Shown: piece by piece, positions 26,509-34,344 of the stretch
How the letters are laid out: every line of letters starts with the position of its first letter
How positions within the stretch are numbered: position 1 is the first letter of the stretch
Assembly (NCBI RefSeq): GCF_001263355.1
Contig: NZ_LGYO01000008.1
Location: forward strand, 68,632 to 132,631
DNA: 64,000 bases
Direction of reading: 5' to 3'
Source: Acetobacterium bakii
GTDB taxonomy: Bacteria; Bacillota; Clostridia; Eubacteriales; Eubacteriaceae
Translations under genes and position numbers: made by a program
Notes under the pieces: generated by a model
The model's input: the letters and a program-made list of their open reading frames with translations, nothing else
Database searches by the model: none
What the model was told of the DNA's origin: nothing

Positions 26509-26526
26509 TTGGCACAAAGCTTGCAT
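26509..26526 (+). promoter_or_regulatory. Sigma-54 promoter (-24/-12) of the BCCT transporter gene
   Basis: TTGGCAC, five bases AAAGC, TTGCAT: an essentially perfect match to TGGCACNNNNNTTGCW. The leader to ATG 26678 is about 140 bases. Confidence 0.88.
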
Positions 26527-26677
26527 TAAACAGTATTAATAAATAAAAAAACAATAAAATTCAGGAGGTGTTGTCTAAGGTAAAAGATCGAACGGAGGAA
26601 TAATTGTTAAATAAATAAAACAATTATCCAATTGGGCACAAATAGTGTACAATAAAATTCATACGAGGGAGAAAATT

Positions 26678-28321
26678 ATGTTAAAAAGATTACGTGTTAT
26701 CCCGGTTTTAATTCCTATAGTCCTTATGGGAATAATTCTTATCATCGGCTTCATTGCGCCGGAACAGTTTACCACCACAATGACAGATTTCTTTATTGCA
26801 TTGATGACTAATGCTGGCTGGATGGTCTCTTTAGGGGTTCTGTTTTTCGTAGCATTTCTGGTATTTTTGTTTGTTCATCCGTTTGGCAGTATTAAATTTG
26901 GCGGGCAAAACGCTAAGCCAAAATATAAAACCTGGATATGGTGGGCCATTTCATTATGTGCCGGCATCGGTACCGGGATTGTATTCTGGGGTGCCACCGA
27001 ACCACTGATGCACACCTTTGCACCGCCTTTAGCCGCAGGGGTTGAACCCGGGAGTCTGGATGCCATTATCTGGGCGATGAGTAAATCGTTCCTGCATTGG
27101 TCCTTTTCACCTTATGCAATTTATGCAGTTGCAGGGATCACCATTGGTTATGCTTATTACAATATGAATTCAAGCTATACCACCAGCGCAGGTCTTGTTT
27201 ATTTAAATAATGGGAAAGAGTTAAACACTAAGCTTACCAATATTATCGATGGAATCATCTTATTCGCTATTTGTGGCGGTGTTGCCGGTTCCCTGGGATA
27301 CGGATTACTCCAAATTGGGAGTGGCTTAAATTTTGTTTTCGGGATTGAACCAGGACCGATAGTTTGGACGATCATTGCCATTGTTATTATCGCCTCCTAT
27401 ACGATTTCAAGTGCCACGGGTCTTGATCGTGGCATTACCTGGCTCAGTGATAAAAATGCCTGGATCTTTATCGGTCTGTTAGTTTTTGTCCTGATTGCCG
27501 GACCAACCGCTTATATCTTTAATTTAATGACCCAATCCTTTGGGTATTTCATTAATAACTTCATTGATTTAAGCTTGTTTACCCAACCAGGTATTGACAC
27601 TGATCTTTGGCCGCAATGGTGGGATATGTACTGGATGGTGGATTGGCTGTCATTTGGACCAATTGTTGGATTATTCCTTGTAAAACTGGCCTATGGACGA
27701 ACCATTCGTGAATTCATTACGGTTAACGTTGTTTTTCCAGCACTTTTTGGAATTATTTGGTTTAGTGTATTTGGAGGATTTGCCCTTAATCTTCAATTAA
27801 GCGGTGTTGCCGATATGTCAGGGTTCCTGGCCGCAAACGGTGCCCAGGCCTTTATGATGTACATTTTTGAATTCCTGCCCTTCACAGATTTGGTTCGAAT
27901 TATTATGTTAGTAGTTATCGGCTTATCTTTTGTAACTCTGGCGGATTCAATGACTTCAACCATTTCAACCATGTCTTTGAAACAATCAAAGGGTGTTAAA
28001 GAAGCGCCACTTCCAATTAAAGTGTTTTGGGGCGTTTTCATTGGTGTAATATCTTTAGTATTTGTTATCAGCGGCGGAATTGATGGCATTAAAATCGTAA
28101 AGACTATTGCCGGTTTCCCGATTTTATTCATCGAATTGGCAATGATGGTTGGTTTCCTTGTTCATTTATTCAAAGGAAAACACAAACGCGACGATGTCGA
28201 GTTTGCTGACTTTATGGAATCAGAAGCAATGGCAGCAGCAGCTGACGCCGCAGCAGAACTGGCTGATCCAAAGATTCATAAAAGCTGGTTTACTTTTGGC
28301 AAAAACAATAAAAAGAAATAA
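26678..28321 (+). CDS. BCCT-family transporter (betaine/carnitine/choline type)
   Basis: Start set at ATG 26678 after GAGGGAGAAAATT, giving 547 residues with about twelve membrane segments. Family motifs: GIGTGIVFWGATEPLMHTFAPP, the tryptophan-rich WAMSKSFLHWSFSPYAIYA segment and LDRGITWLSDKNAW, which carry the aromatic cage for trimethylammonium groups. Exchange or ion symport cannot be told from sequence. The sigma-54 promoter and the neighbouring methyltransferases imply import of the quaternary-amine substrate of this regulon. Confidence 0.92.
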   Translation: MLKRLRVIPVLIPIVLMGIILIIGFIAPEQFTTTMTDFFIALMTNAGWMVSLGVLFFVAFLVFLFVHPFGSIKFGGQNAKPKYKTWIWWAISLCAGIGTGIVFWGATEPLMHTFAPPLAAGVEPGSLDAIIWAMSKSFLHWSFSPYAIYAVAGITIGYAYYNMNSSYTTSAGLVYLNNGKELNTKLTNIIDGIILFAICGGVAGSLGYGLLQIGSGLNFVFGIEPGPIVWTIIAIVIIASYTISSATGLDRGITWLSDKNAWIFIGLLVFVLIAGPTAYIFNLMTQSFGYFINNFIDLSLFTQPGIDTDLWPQWWDMYWMVDWLSFGPIVGLFLVKLAYGRTIREFITVNVVFPALFGIIWFSVFGGFALNLQLSGVADMSGFLAANGAQAFMMYIFEFLPFTDLVRIIMLVVIGLSFVTLADSMTSTISTMSLKQSKGVKEAPLPIKVFWGVFIGVISLVFVISGGIDGIKIVKTIAGFPILFIELAMMVGFLVHLFKGKHKRDDVEFADFMESEAMAAAADAAAELADPKIHKSWFTFGKNNKKK

Positions 28322-28328
28322 TCAGTTC

Positions 28329-28364
28329 AAAAAGGCATTGCAATTTAAATTGCAATGCCTTTTT
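28329..28364 (+). terminator. Terminator after the BCCT gene
   Basis: A 36-base perfect palindrome: AAAAAGGCATTGCAATTT followed by its exact complement, ending in TTTTT. A strong stem with a T run. Confidence 0.92.
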
Positions 28365-28593
28365 AATTTTTTGACAAACGCTAAGATGTTCAGAAATCTA
28401 TTGTCATGGCTCATTTAGGAGGAATGTTTTATGGCCACTAGATGCAGATTTTAGAATAGTTATCCCAGATAAATAATTAGTAAGGAAACAAGATTAGTTA
28501 ATGGTCAGAGGACTATATGATGTGCAGCTTTTAATTGGGAACAAATTATTAGACTTGAAATTTGGTATATTTTAATGGTATATGGTGTTGGAG

Positions 28594-28622
28594 TGCAAAA
28601 AATAAACAACGTGCAAAAAAAT
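28594..28622. promoter_or_regulatory. Second copy of the candidate sigma-54 enhancer element
   Basis: TGCAAAAAAT at 28594-28603 and TGCAAAAAAAT at 28612-28622, spaced 18 bases. It lies 200-218 bases upstream of the -24 box at 28812, nearly the same distance as for the BCCT promoter. Confidence 0.55.
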
Positions 28623-28810
28623 ATGGCACCCTGAAGAAATCGCTTACATCCAGACATTTTTTGAAAATATCCGATGAAAGCAGGGATGTGAAACCTTTAC
28701 ATGCATAAAATCTTGCACTTTCATTTTTAGTAAAAAAGAAATACAAAAATAAAAGTTCGTAAAAGCCTATGGAATGCACATTTTTTAAATATTATTGTAT
28801 TTCCTAGCTT

Positions 28811-28827
28811 TTGGCACGAACTTTGCT
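28811..28827 (+). promoter_or_regulatory. Sigma-54 promoter (-24/-12) of the opine dehydrogenase-like operon
   Basis: TTGGCAC, GAACT, TTGCT: match to consensus with correct 5-base spacing. The ATG at 28895 is about 55 bases downstream of the expected start point. Confidence 0.88.
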
Positions 28828-28894
28828 TTAAATAACCCCAAGAAGATTATTAATCAGTTAATTTAAACTGAGAAGAATTAAAAGGAGAAGAAAC

Positions 28895-30112
28895 ATGGCA
28901 GATATGAGTTATTTAAAAGACATGCCTATTGCAGTTTTAGGCGCAGGTGCAGTTGGTAAAGCGATTGCCGGAGATTGTGCATTAGGAGGTGCAAAGGTTA
29001 GAATTTGTGACTTTGCACCCTTTGCAGAAAAAACATTAAAAAACGTTGAAAAAGTTGGGATTAAATTTTACGGAGAACAAGTCAATCTTTATGGATTTGA
29101 ACGTGAAGGCTTTGCCAAAATGGAAAAAGTCACCACTGATGTTGCCGAAGCTGTAAAAGGTGCAGGAATTATCGTTATTGCAACACCAACCTTTGGACAC
29201 AAACCCTTTTTTGAAAAATTAATTCCTTGTCTGGAAGACGGACAAGTGATTCATATTTTCCCAGACAACTTTGGTACCTTGATCTTTCGCAAAATGATGC
29301 GTGAAGCCGGATGCACCAAGAAAGTCATCATCGGTGGTTGGTCAAGTTCTACCTATGGCAGCCGTGTGGATATGCCAGGCGGCGTGATCACTCACAAAAT
29401 CAGAGTGTACTACCGGGCCATTACCCTTCGTGGTGCAGCAATGCCTGCTACCGATACTGAAGCGTTTATCGAAAGTTCAAAATATCTACCATCAATGGAT
29501 GCCGTCACCGAAGGCGAAGGCGCTGTTGCCGGAGACACCGTTCTGGATACCGGATTCTCCAATGTCAATCCAGTACTTCACTGCCCAGGCGCTATTCTTG
29601 GGGTATCAACCATGGAAAACTTTGGCACCATCTTTGGCGATGATAAATATCAATTTTCCATCTATTCCCATGCCTATTGTCCTTCAATATCCCAGGTTCA
29701 ATACACCTTCTATCAGGAAGAATGTTCACTGGCAGATACAATCGGCGTAGGTATCCAACCTTATGAAAAAGAACATTTCTTCTCTCGTGAAAATGTCTTG
29801 GGACAAGAATATATGGGACTTGATTATTTAATCCCCTTTGACAAACAAGATCCGATCCAATATGGGACTGGACCATTTACTATGGAAAACCGCTACATCA
29901 CCGAAGATATTCCGGTGGGATGTTATGTTTACCAACAACTCGGCGATGTTTATGGTGTTAAAACACCTGTTGTTGATTCCATGATCAGCCTGGCATGTGC
30001 CATTTTAGGAAGAGACCTGACTGCCAATGGCTATACGCTGGAATACATCGGCATTGACAACATGACAAAAGAAGAACTTAATGAGTATTTAAGAACCGGA
30101 AAAACCAAATAA
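28895..30112 (+). CDS. Opine (octopine/nopaline) dehydrogenase-family oxidoreductase
   Basis: 405 residues. N-terminal Rossmann domain with IAVLGAGAVGKAIAGD (residues 12-27) like ketopantoate reductase and opine dehydrogenases, and IVIATPTFGH as second strand; C-terminal helical octopine dehydrogenase-type domain (about 190-380) with a conserved NPVLHCPG segment. Family reactions join or split an amino acid and a 2-oxo acid with NAD(P)H. AAAAGGAGAAGAAAC precedes the ATG. First gene of a sigma-54 operon with a PanB homologue and a corrinoid protein. It might oxidise an N-alkyl amino acid, or act as a ketopantoate-reductase substitute; the first fits the catabolic setting better. Confidence 0.78.
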   Translation: MADMSYLKDMPIAVLGAGAVGKAIAGDCALGGAKVRICDFAPFAEKTLKNVEKVGIKFYGEQVNLYGFEREGFAKMEKVTTDVAEAVKGAGIIVIATPTFGHKPFFEKLIPCLEDGQVIHIFPDNFGTLIFRKMMREAGCTKKVIIGGWSSSTYGSRVDMPGGVITHKIRVYYRAITLRGAAMPATDTEAFIESSKYLPSMDAVTEGEGAVAGDTVLDTGFSNVNPVLHCPGAILGVSTMENFGTIFGDDKYQFSIYSHAYCPSISQVQYTFYQEECSLADTIGVGIQPYEKEHFFSRENVLGQEYMGLDYLIPFDKQDPIQYGTGPFTMENRYITEDIPVGCYVYQQLGDVYGVKTPVVDSMISLACAILGRDLTANGYTLEYIGIDNMTKEELNEYLRTGKTK

Positions 30113-30143
30113 ATCATCCCTTTAGATAAAACTTTCAATGGTA

Positions 30144-30167
30144 CACACTCTTAATTTTAAGAGTGTG
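30144..30167 (+). other. Intercistronic hairpin between the dehydrogenase and panB-like genes
   Basis: CACACTCTTAA (30144-30154), spacer TT, TTAAGAGTGTG (30157-30167): an 11-bp perfect dyad without a T run. It could be an mRNA-stability or processing hairpin, or a protein site. Confidence 0.5.
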
Positions 30168-30237
30168 ACCGTGGACGGTTTTCCCAGGAAGACCACCTGA
30201 AGTAAAAAACAAAATAGGAAAATTAAAGGAGAATATT

Positions 30238-31092
30238 ATGAAAAAAAGCATTATTAATTTTAGAGAAATGGTAGAAAAGAAGGAAAAAATTGTTTACATT
30301 ACCGGTTATGATTACTTAACCGCCAAGTATGAAGAACGGGCAGGGGTTGACATGATTCTGGTGGGAGATTCACTGGGCATGGTAACTTTAGGCCACGAAA
30401 CAACTTATCCCGTTACAATGGAAGATATGATCTCTCATTCTTCAGCAGTCAGACGAGGGGCTCCGAATACCTTTATTATCGGTGATATGCCTTACATGTC
30501 TTACCAGATCTCCGATGAAGAAGCAGTGTTTAATGCCGGACGTTTTACAAAGGAGTCACTGGTTGACGCCATTAAATTAGAAGGCGGTACTGATTCCGTC
30601 GTTGCCAGAATTAAAGCCATCGCCGATATTGGAATTCTGGTTATGGGTCATATTGGTTTAACACCACAATTTGCAGCACAAATGGGTGGTTACAAAGCCC
30701 AGGGAAAAAGTGCCGGAGCTGCTATGGAACTACTAAGACAAGCACTAGCAATTGAAGCTGCCGGCGCTGCATTTATACTCGTTGAAGGTGTACCGGCCGT
30801 TGTTGGAAAAGCCATTACTGAAAGACTAAGCATCCCTGTTTTAGGCATTGGCGCAGGATCGTTTACCGATGGTCAATTATTAATTTATGCGGATATGGTT
30901 GGATATTATGATGACTTCACTCCTAAATTTGTTAAAAAATACGCCAACGTTGGGGCAGAATTACTAAAAGGATTCACCGGATTTTGCGAAGAAGTGCGAA
31001 ATGGTTCATTCCCGGATGATGCTGTTCATACCTATGTAATTGCAGATAAAGAAGCAGCTGATCTTGAAAAACTTTTAGCTGAAATTAAATAA
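30238..31092 (+). CDS. panB: Ketopantoate hydroxymethyltransferase homologue
   Basis: 284 residues, full PanB length. Active-site residues by comparison with E. coli: magnesium ligands Asp44 (VGDSLGM) and Asp83 (GDMPYMSY), Lys113 and Glu115 (KLEGG), catalytic Glu183 (LVEGVPA), plus GIGAG and FTPKFVKKYA near the end. PanB adds a hydroxymethyl group from methylene-tetrahydrofolate to 2-oxoisovalerate; the reaction is reversible. No panC or panD is nearby, and the gene sits in a sigma-54 operon with a corrinoid methyl carrier, so a catabolic role, removing hydroxymethyl groups to tetrahydrofolate, is a real alternative. Confidence 0.88.
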   Translation: MKKSIINFREMVEKKEKIVYITGYDYLTAKYEERAGVDMILVGDSLGMVTLGHETTYPVTMEDMISHSSAVRRGAPNTFIIGDMPYMSYQISDEEAVFNAGRFTKESLVDAIKLEGGTDSVVARIKAIADIGILVMGHIGLTPQFAAQMGGYKAQGKSAGAAMELLRQALAIEAAGAAFILVEGVPAVVGKAITERLSIPVLGIGAGSFTDGQLLIYADMVGYYDDFTPKFVKKYANVGAELLKGFTGFCEEVRNGSFPDDAVHTYVIADKEAADLEKLLAEIK

Positions 31093-31117
31093 ATTAACTA
31101 TCAGAAGGAGAAAAGAA

Positions 31118-31759
31118 ATGATAAAGATTACAGATTTAGGTCAATTTGTTATTGACGGCAACGAATCAAGTATTGTGGAAAACGTCAATCTATTGGTTGC
31201 TGCCAAAGCAGATCCCATAGCCATAATCAATGAAGGCTTACTGGGCGGCATGAACGTGGTTGGCGAAAAATTTAAAAATGGTGAAATGTTTGTTCCTGAA
31301 GTATTAATGGCAGCGCGGGCCATGAATGCCGGTATGGCCATTGTAAAACCACTTATTGCCGATAAGGATATGCCAAGCCTGGGAACCGTTGTAATTGGCA
31401 CCGTTAAGGGCGATCTTCATGATATTGGTAAAAACCTTGTGGTTATGATGCTTGAAAGTGCGGGATTCAAAGTTATTGATGTAGGTATCGATGCCAAAAT
31501 CGAGCAATTCGTTGCAGCGGTTAAAGAAAACAATGCTGATATTGTCGGTATGTCCGCCATGTTAACAACCACAATGACCTATATGCAAGAAGTTATCAAA
31601 GCCTGTGAAGCTGAAGGACTTAACGTTCAATATCTTGTTGGCGGAGCACCCCTGACATCGGGGTACTGCGAAAAAATCGGTGCAATTTATGCATCAGATG
31701 CTTCCGGGGCGGTTGATGCTGCCAGACAATTAGCGGCTGTAACTGCTGTTGAAAAATAA
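31118..31759 (+). CDS. Corrinoid methyl-carrier protein (MtgC/MttC type)
   Basis: 213 residues. N-terminal helical cap domain (about 1-85), then the cobalamin-binding Rossmann domain with GTVKGDLHDIGKNLV; His101 is the cobalt ligand of the DxHxxG motif, and SAMLTTTM and VGGAP are the other cofactor contacts. AGAAGGAG precedes the ATG by seven bases. The protein would take methyl groups from the MttB-type enzymes and pass them to tetrahydrofolate by a UroD-like methyltransferase (32921) or a MtvA-type enzyme not in the window. The only corrinoid carrier gene in the regulon. Confidence 0.92.
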   Translation: MIKITDLGQFVIDGNESSIVENVNLLVAAKADPIAIINEGLLGGMNVVGEKFKNGEMFVPEVLMAARAMNAGMAIVKPLIADKDMPSLGTVVIGTVKGDLHDIGKNLVVMMLESAGFKVIDVGIDAKIEQFVAAVKENNADIVGMSAMLTTTMTYMQEVIKACEAEGLNVQYLVGGAPLTSGYCEKIGAIYASDASGAVDAARQLAAVTAVEK

Positions 31760-31901
31760 ATAGCCAGACTCTGTTTCCTTTAATAGCCAGTATCACTCGA
31801 CTGACAATGGGAACCAACTATTATAAGGTTCTTGGTATTCTGGATTGATTGCCAGGGACACCCCCAAAAAAAGTTTTATTTGTTGTATAATTTATAAACA
31901 T

Positions 31902-31931
31902 GGCACTCAGCATTAGGAGGTGCCTTTTTTT
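31902..31931 (+). terminator. Terminator-like hairpin before the EamA transporter gene
   Basis: GGCAC (31902-31906) pairs with GTGCC (31920-31924), followed by seven T. A TATAAT (31886-31891) lies just upstream. It may limit read-through from the corrinoid gene, or attenuate a local promoter. Confidence 0.5.
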
Positions 31932-31964
31932 AGACAATCAAATAAAAAGACAAAGGAGCAGATT

Positions 31965-32876
31965 ATGTCACCAGGAATTATTGCTGCCATTAGCGCTGCA
32001 TTAGCGGCCGGAACCATTCCAGTTTTGACAAAAGCGCTGATGTTGGATGGCTTCAGCCCAACAACAATTTTATTTTATCGTTACGCTTTTGTTTTCGCTT
32101 TTCTGGGCTTATCCTTTATGAGTAAAAAAGAAAGAATCAAACTGACCAAACGACAAATGGTTGAATTGATTATCTTCTCGGTTTTCGGATACGGCGGTGC
32201 GACCTTCTTACTAGCTCAGTCGTTTAACTTTATGTCAATGGGCCTGGCAACAATGCTTTACTTTTCCTATCCCTTTTTTGTGGTACTGATTATGGGATTG
32301 GTGTTCAAAGAAAAACCCAATAAATTTAAAATTACAGCATTAGTCATTGCAATTTTAGGAATCATCTGTCTTATGAACTTTGATTTTAACCTCATGAATA
32401 TTGGTAGTATTTTGGCTTTGGGGGCGGGATTAACCTATGGTATCTATCTTGTAAGCCTTCAAAAAAGTAGTCTACAAAAACTGGAAAATTCGGTAACCGT
32501 TTTTTATCTTGGTGGAATCAGTGCATTGATCTTTGGACTTCAGGGATTATTGATCAGTGGAAATCTTAATTCTTTTATGATTTCTCCGAAAGCCATTGTA
32601 GTAACTGCAGTTTTGGGAGGGATTACAATTTTTGTGCTCCGGATGGTGACCTTTGCCGTTAAAATAATTGGGCCAACACAAACCTCATTAATTATTGCAT
32701 TTGAAGCAGTGGTAACTCTGATCTTAGGAATTGTTCTGTTTCATGAGCCCTGGAACGGAAATACCGTTGGAGGCGCAATACTGATGCTGATTTCGGTTAT
32801 TTTGGTTAGCAGGTCCTCCGACTCTGATATTTTTTCTCAGGAAATTCAGTCCATATTCACAAGTAATAAAAGATAA
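31965..32876 (+). CDS. EamA/DMT-family transporter
   Basis: Start set at ATG 31965 after AAAGGAGCAGATT (longer frame from GTG 31920 lacks this), giving 303 residues and about ten membrane helices in two EamA repeats. Typical elements: GTIPVLTKALM and FYRYAFVFAFL in helix 1-2, an FSYPFFVVLIMGLVFKEKP block, and the second-repeat TSLIIAFEAVVTLILGIVLFHEP. Members export or import amino acids and small metabolites. Placed between the corrinoid and UroD-like genes, it may export the demethylated product or import a second substrate. Confidence 0.88.
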   Translation: MSPGIIAAISAALAAGTIPVLTKALMLDGFSPTTILFYRYAFVFAFLGLSFMSKKERIKLTKRQMVELIIFSVFGYGGATFLLAQSFNFMSMGLATMLYFSYPFFVVLIMGLVFKEKPNKFKITALVIAILGIICLMNFDFNLMNIGSILALGAGLTYGIYLVSLQKSSLQKLENSVTVFYLGGISALIFGLQGLLISGNLNSFMISPKAIVVTAVLGGITIFVLRMVTFAVKIIGPTQTSLIIAFEAVVTLILGIVLFHEPWNGNTVGGAILMLISVILVSRSSDSDIFSQEIQSIFTSNKR

Positions 32877-32920
32877 AACGATTTAAAAATATAAGTAAGC
32901 ATATAATAAAAGGAGAAAAA

Positions 32921-34270
32921 ATGGGTAAAGATTTAATATTGAAAACGCTAAGACATGAAAAAGTAGATGAGGTTGCATGGGTACCCTTTAGCGGTGTTCA
33001 TGCAGGATTTTTAAAAGGATTCACGGCCAGAGAAGTGCTAACCGATGGGGATAAGCTGTTTGATTCGCTTATGGAAGTTCATAAACTTTATACACCGGAT
33101 GGGATGCCGGTAATATTTGACCTTCAAATAGAAGCTGAAATTTTAGGTTGTGAACTTTTATGGGCGGAAGATAATCCACCGTCAGTGATGACACACCCCT
33201 TTGCCGGGGAATTAAAGGTTCCATGTAAATGTAAGATTCCAAAAATAACCGATGGACGTATTCCCATGGTTGTGGATGTTATGAAACGTTTAAAAGCCGC
33301 CGTTGGAGATGATACTGCTCTGTATGGACTAATTTGCGGTCCGGTAACTTTGGCTTCGCATATTCGGGGGAGTGAATTCTTTATGGATATTATTATGTAT
33401 CCTGAGTATGTCAAGGAATTGGTTGGTTTCTGCGTGGAAGTATGTAATGCCATGTCAGAATATTATATTGATGCAGGTATGGATATTATTGCTTTAGTTG
33501 ATCCACTTATCAGTCAAATTTCACCTAAATCCATTGAAGCATTATTTCTGGAACCGTTTCAGGCAGCGTTTGATTTCATCAGAAATAAAGGTGCTTTGAG
33601 TTCGTTCTTTGTGTGTGGTGATGCTACGGTTCAAATGGACGTCATGTGTCGCACAAATCCAGATGGCATTTCAGTCGATGAAAATGTTAATCTCGTTGAT
33701 GCTAAAAAAATTACTGACAAGTATAACATTACCATAGAAGGGAATATTCCATTAACTACTACTATGCTCTTTGGTAATCAACAGGATAATATGAAATTTA
33801 TCGTTGATATGTTGGATAATATTGATCATCATAACTTAATTGTAAGCCCGGGGTGTGATATGCCTTATTATGTGCCCATTGATAATACTGTGGCAACGGT
33901 TCAAGCCATCAAACAAACGGACAGTGTTCGTAAGATGATTGAAAATTATGAAGCTGTGGATGAAAACATTCAAATTGATCTTCCGGATTACGAAAATTTG
34001 GATAAACCCTTTATTGAAATCTTCACTTTGGATTCTGCAACCTGTGCGGCTTGCACCTATATGGTTAAAGGCATTATGCTGGCAAAAGACGAATTTGGGG
34101 ATAAGGTGGATATTGAGGAATACAAGTATACCAATAAAAATGATATTGCCCGGGTTAAGAAAATGGGCGTTGAGCATTTGCCGTCCACTTACATTAACGG
34201 TAAGCTCCAATGGTCTTCGATAATACCAGGAAAACAGGAATTGCTTGAAGTAGTCGGAAAATATTTATAA
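32921..34270 (+). CDS. UroD-family corrinoid methyltransferase fused to a thioredoxin-like domain
   Basis: 449 residues. Residues 1-345 form a uroporphyrinogen decarboxylase-fold methyltransferase (MtaA/MtbA/CmuA relatives). The zinc ligands of MtaA are His-x-Cys and a later Cys about 77 residues on; here Cys232 (FFVCGDA) and Cys312 (SPGCDMP) fit, but the histidine position is Phe230. Residues about 365-449 form a thioredoxin-like domain with a CxxC at Cys375/Cys378 (ATCAACTYM) and the late cis-proline-like HLPSTYING. It may move methyl groups from the corrinoid protein, with a redox-regulated site. AAAAGGAGAAAAA precedes the ATG. Confidence 0.82.
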   Translation: MGKDLILKTLRHEKVDEVAWVPFSGVHAGFLKGFTAREVLTDGDKLFDSLMEVHKLYTPDGMPVIFDLQIEAEILGCELLWAEDNPPSVMTHPFAGELKVPCKCKIPKITDGRIPMVVDVMKRLKAAVGDDTALYGLICGPVTLASHIRGSEFFMDIIMYPEYVKELVGFCVEVCNAMSEYYIDAGMDIIALVDPLISQISPKSIEALFLEPFQAAFDFIRNKGALSSFFVCGDATVQMDVMCRTNPDGISVDENVNLVDAKKITDKYNITIEGNIPLTTTMLFGNQQDNMKFIVDMLDNIDHHNLIVSPGCDMPYYVPIDNTVATVQAIKQTDSVRKMIENYEAVDENIQIDLPDYENLDKPFIEIFTLDSATCAACTYMVKGIMLAKDEFGDKVDIEEYKYTNKNDIARVKKMGVEHLPSTYINGKLQWSSIIPGKQELLEVVGKYL

Positions 34271-34299
34271 ATTAAACAATCGTTTTTGTCAAAATATCT

Positions 34300-34326
34300 G
34301 GGAGCACAGAGCGCTCCCGTTTTTTT
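34300..34326 (+). terminator. Terminator between the UroD-like and CobW-like genes
   Basis: GGGAGC (34300-34305) pairs with GCTCCC (34313-34318), followed by a T run to 34326. The next gene begins 20 bases later, so expression of it may depend on read-through. Confidence 0.65.
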
Positions 34327-34344
34327 GTATAAGGAGGCCAGAAT

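Larger units (their letters stand above)
25928..26677. other. 750-base divergent control region between the methyltransferase operon and the BCCT gene
   Basis: No gene recognised (short frames here lack start context). It holds divergent -24/-12 promoters (25980-25995 minus, 26509-26526 plus), a dyad GAATTTTG-AAA-CAAAATTC (26291-26309) and a tandem TGCAAAAA element (26314-26339). Confidence 0.75.
28365..28894. other. 530-base control region before the opine dehydrogenase-like/PanB-like/corrinoid genes
   Basis: No gene recognised. It contains a tandem TGCAAAAAAT element (28594, 28612) and a -24/-12 promoter (28811-28827). Further TGCA-rich sequence, including CTTGCACTTT around 28710-28720, may be extra activator contacts. 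Confidence 0.7.

Noticed and set aside
26339-26554. Minus-strand open frame in the divergent control region
   Set aside because: Overlaps the -24/-12 promoter and the enhancer candidate, has AT-driven composition and no ribosome binding site.
28149-28418. Out-of-frame open reading frame running through the end of the BCCT gene
   Set aside because: Overlaps the end of a well-supported membrane protein gene and crosses its terminator.
28549-28779. Minus-strand open frame before the opine dehydrogenase-like gene
   Set aside because: Lies over the tandem TGCAAAAA element, has no start context and reads as low-complexity phenylalanine/leucine-rich sequence.
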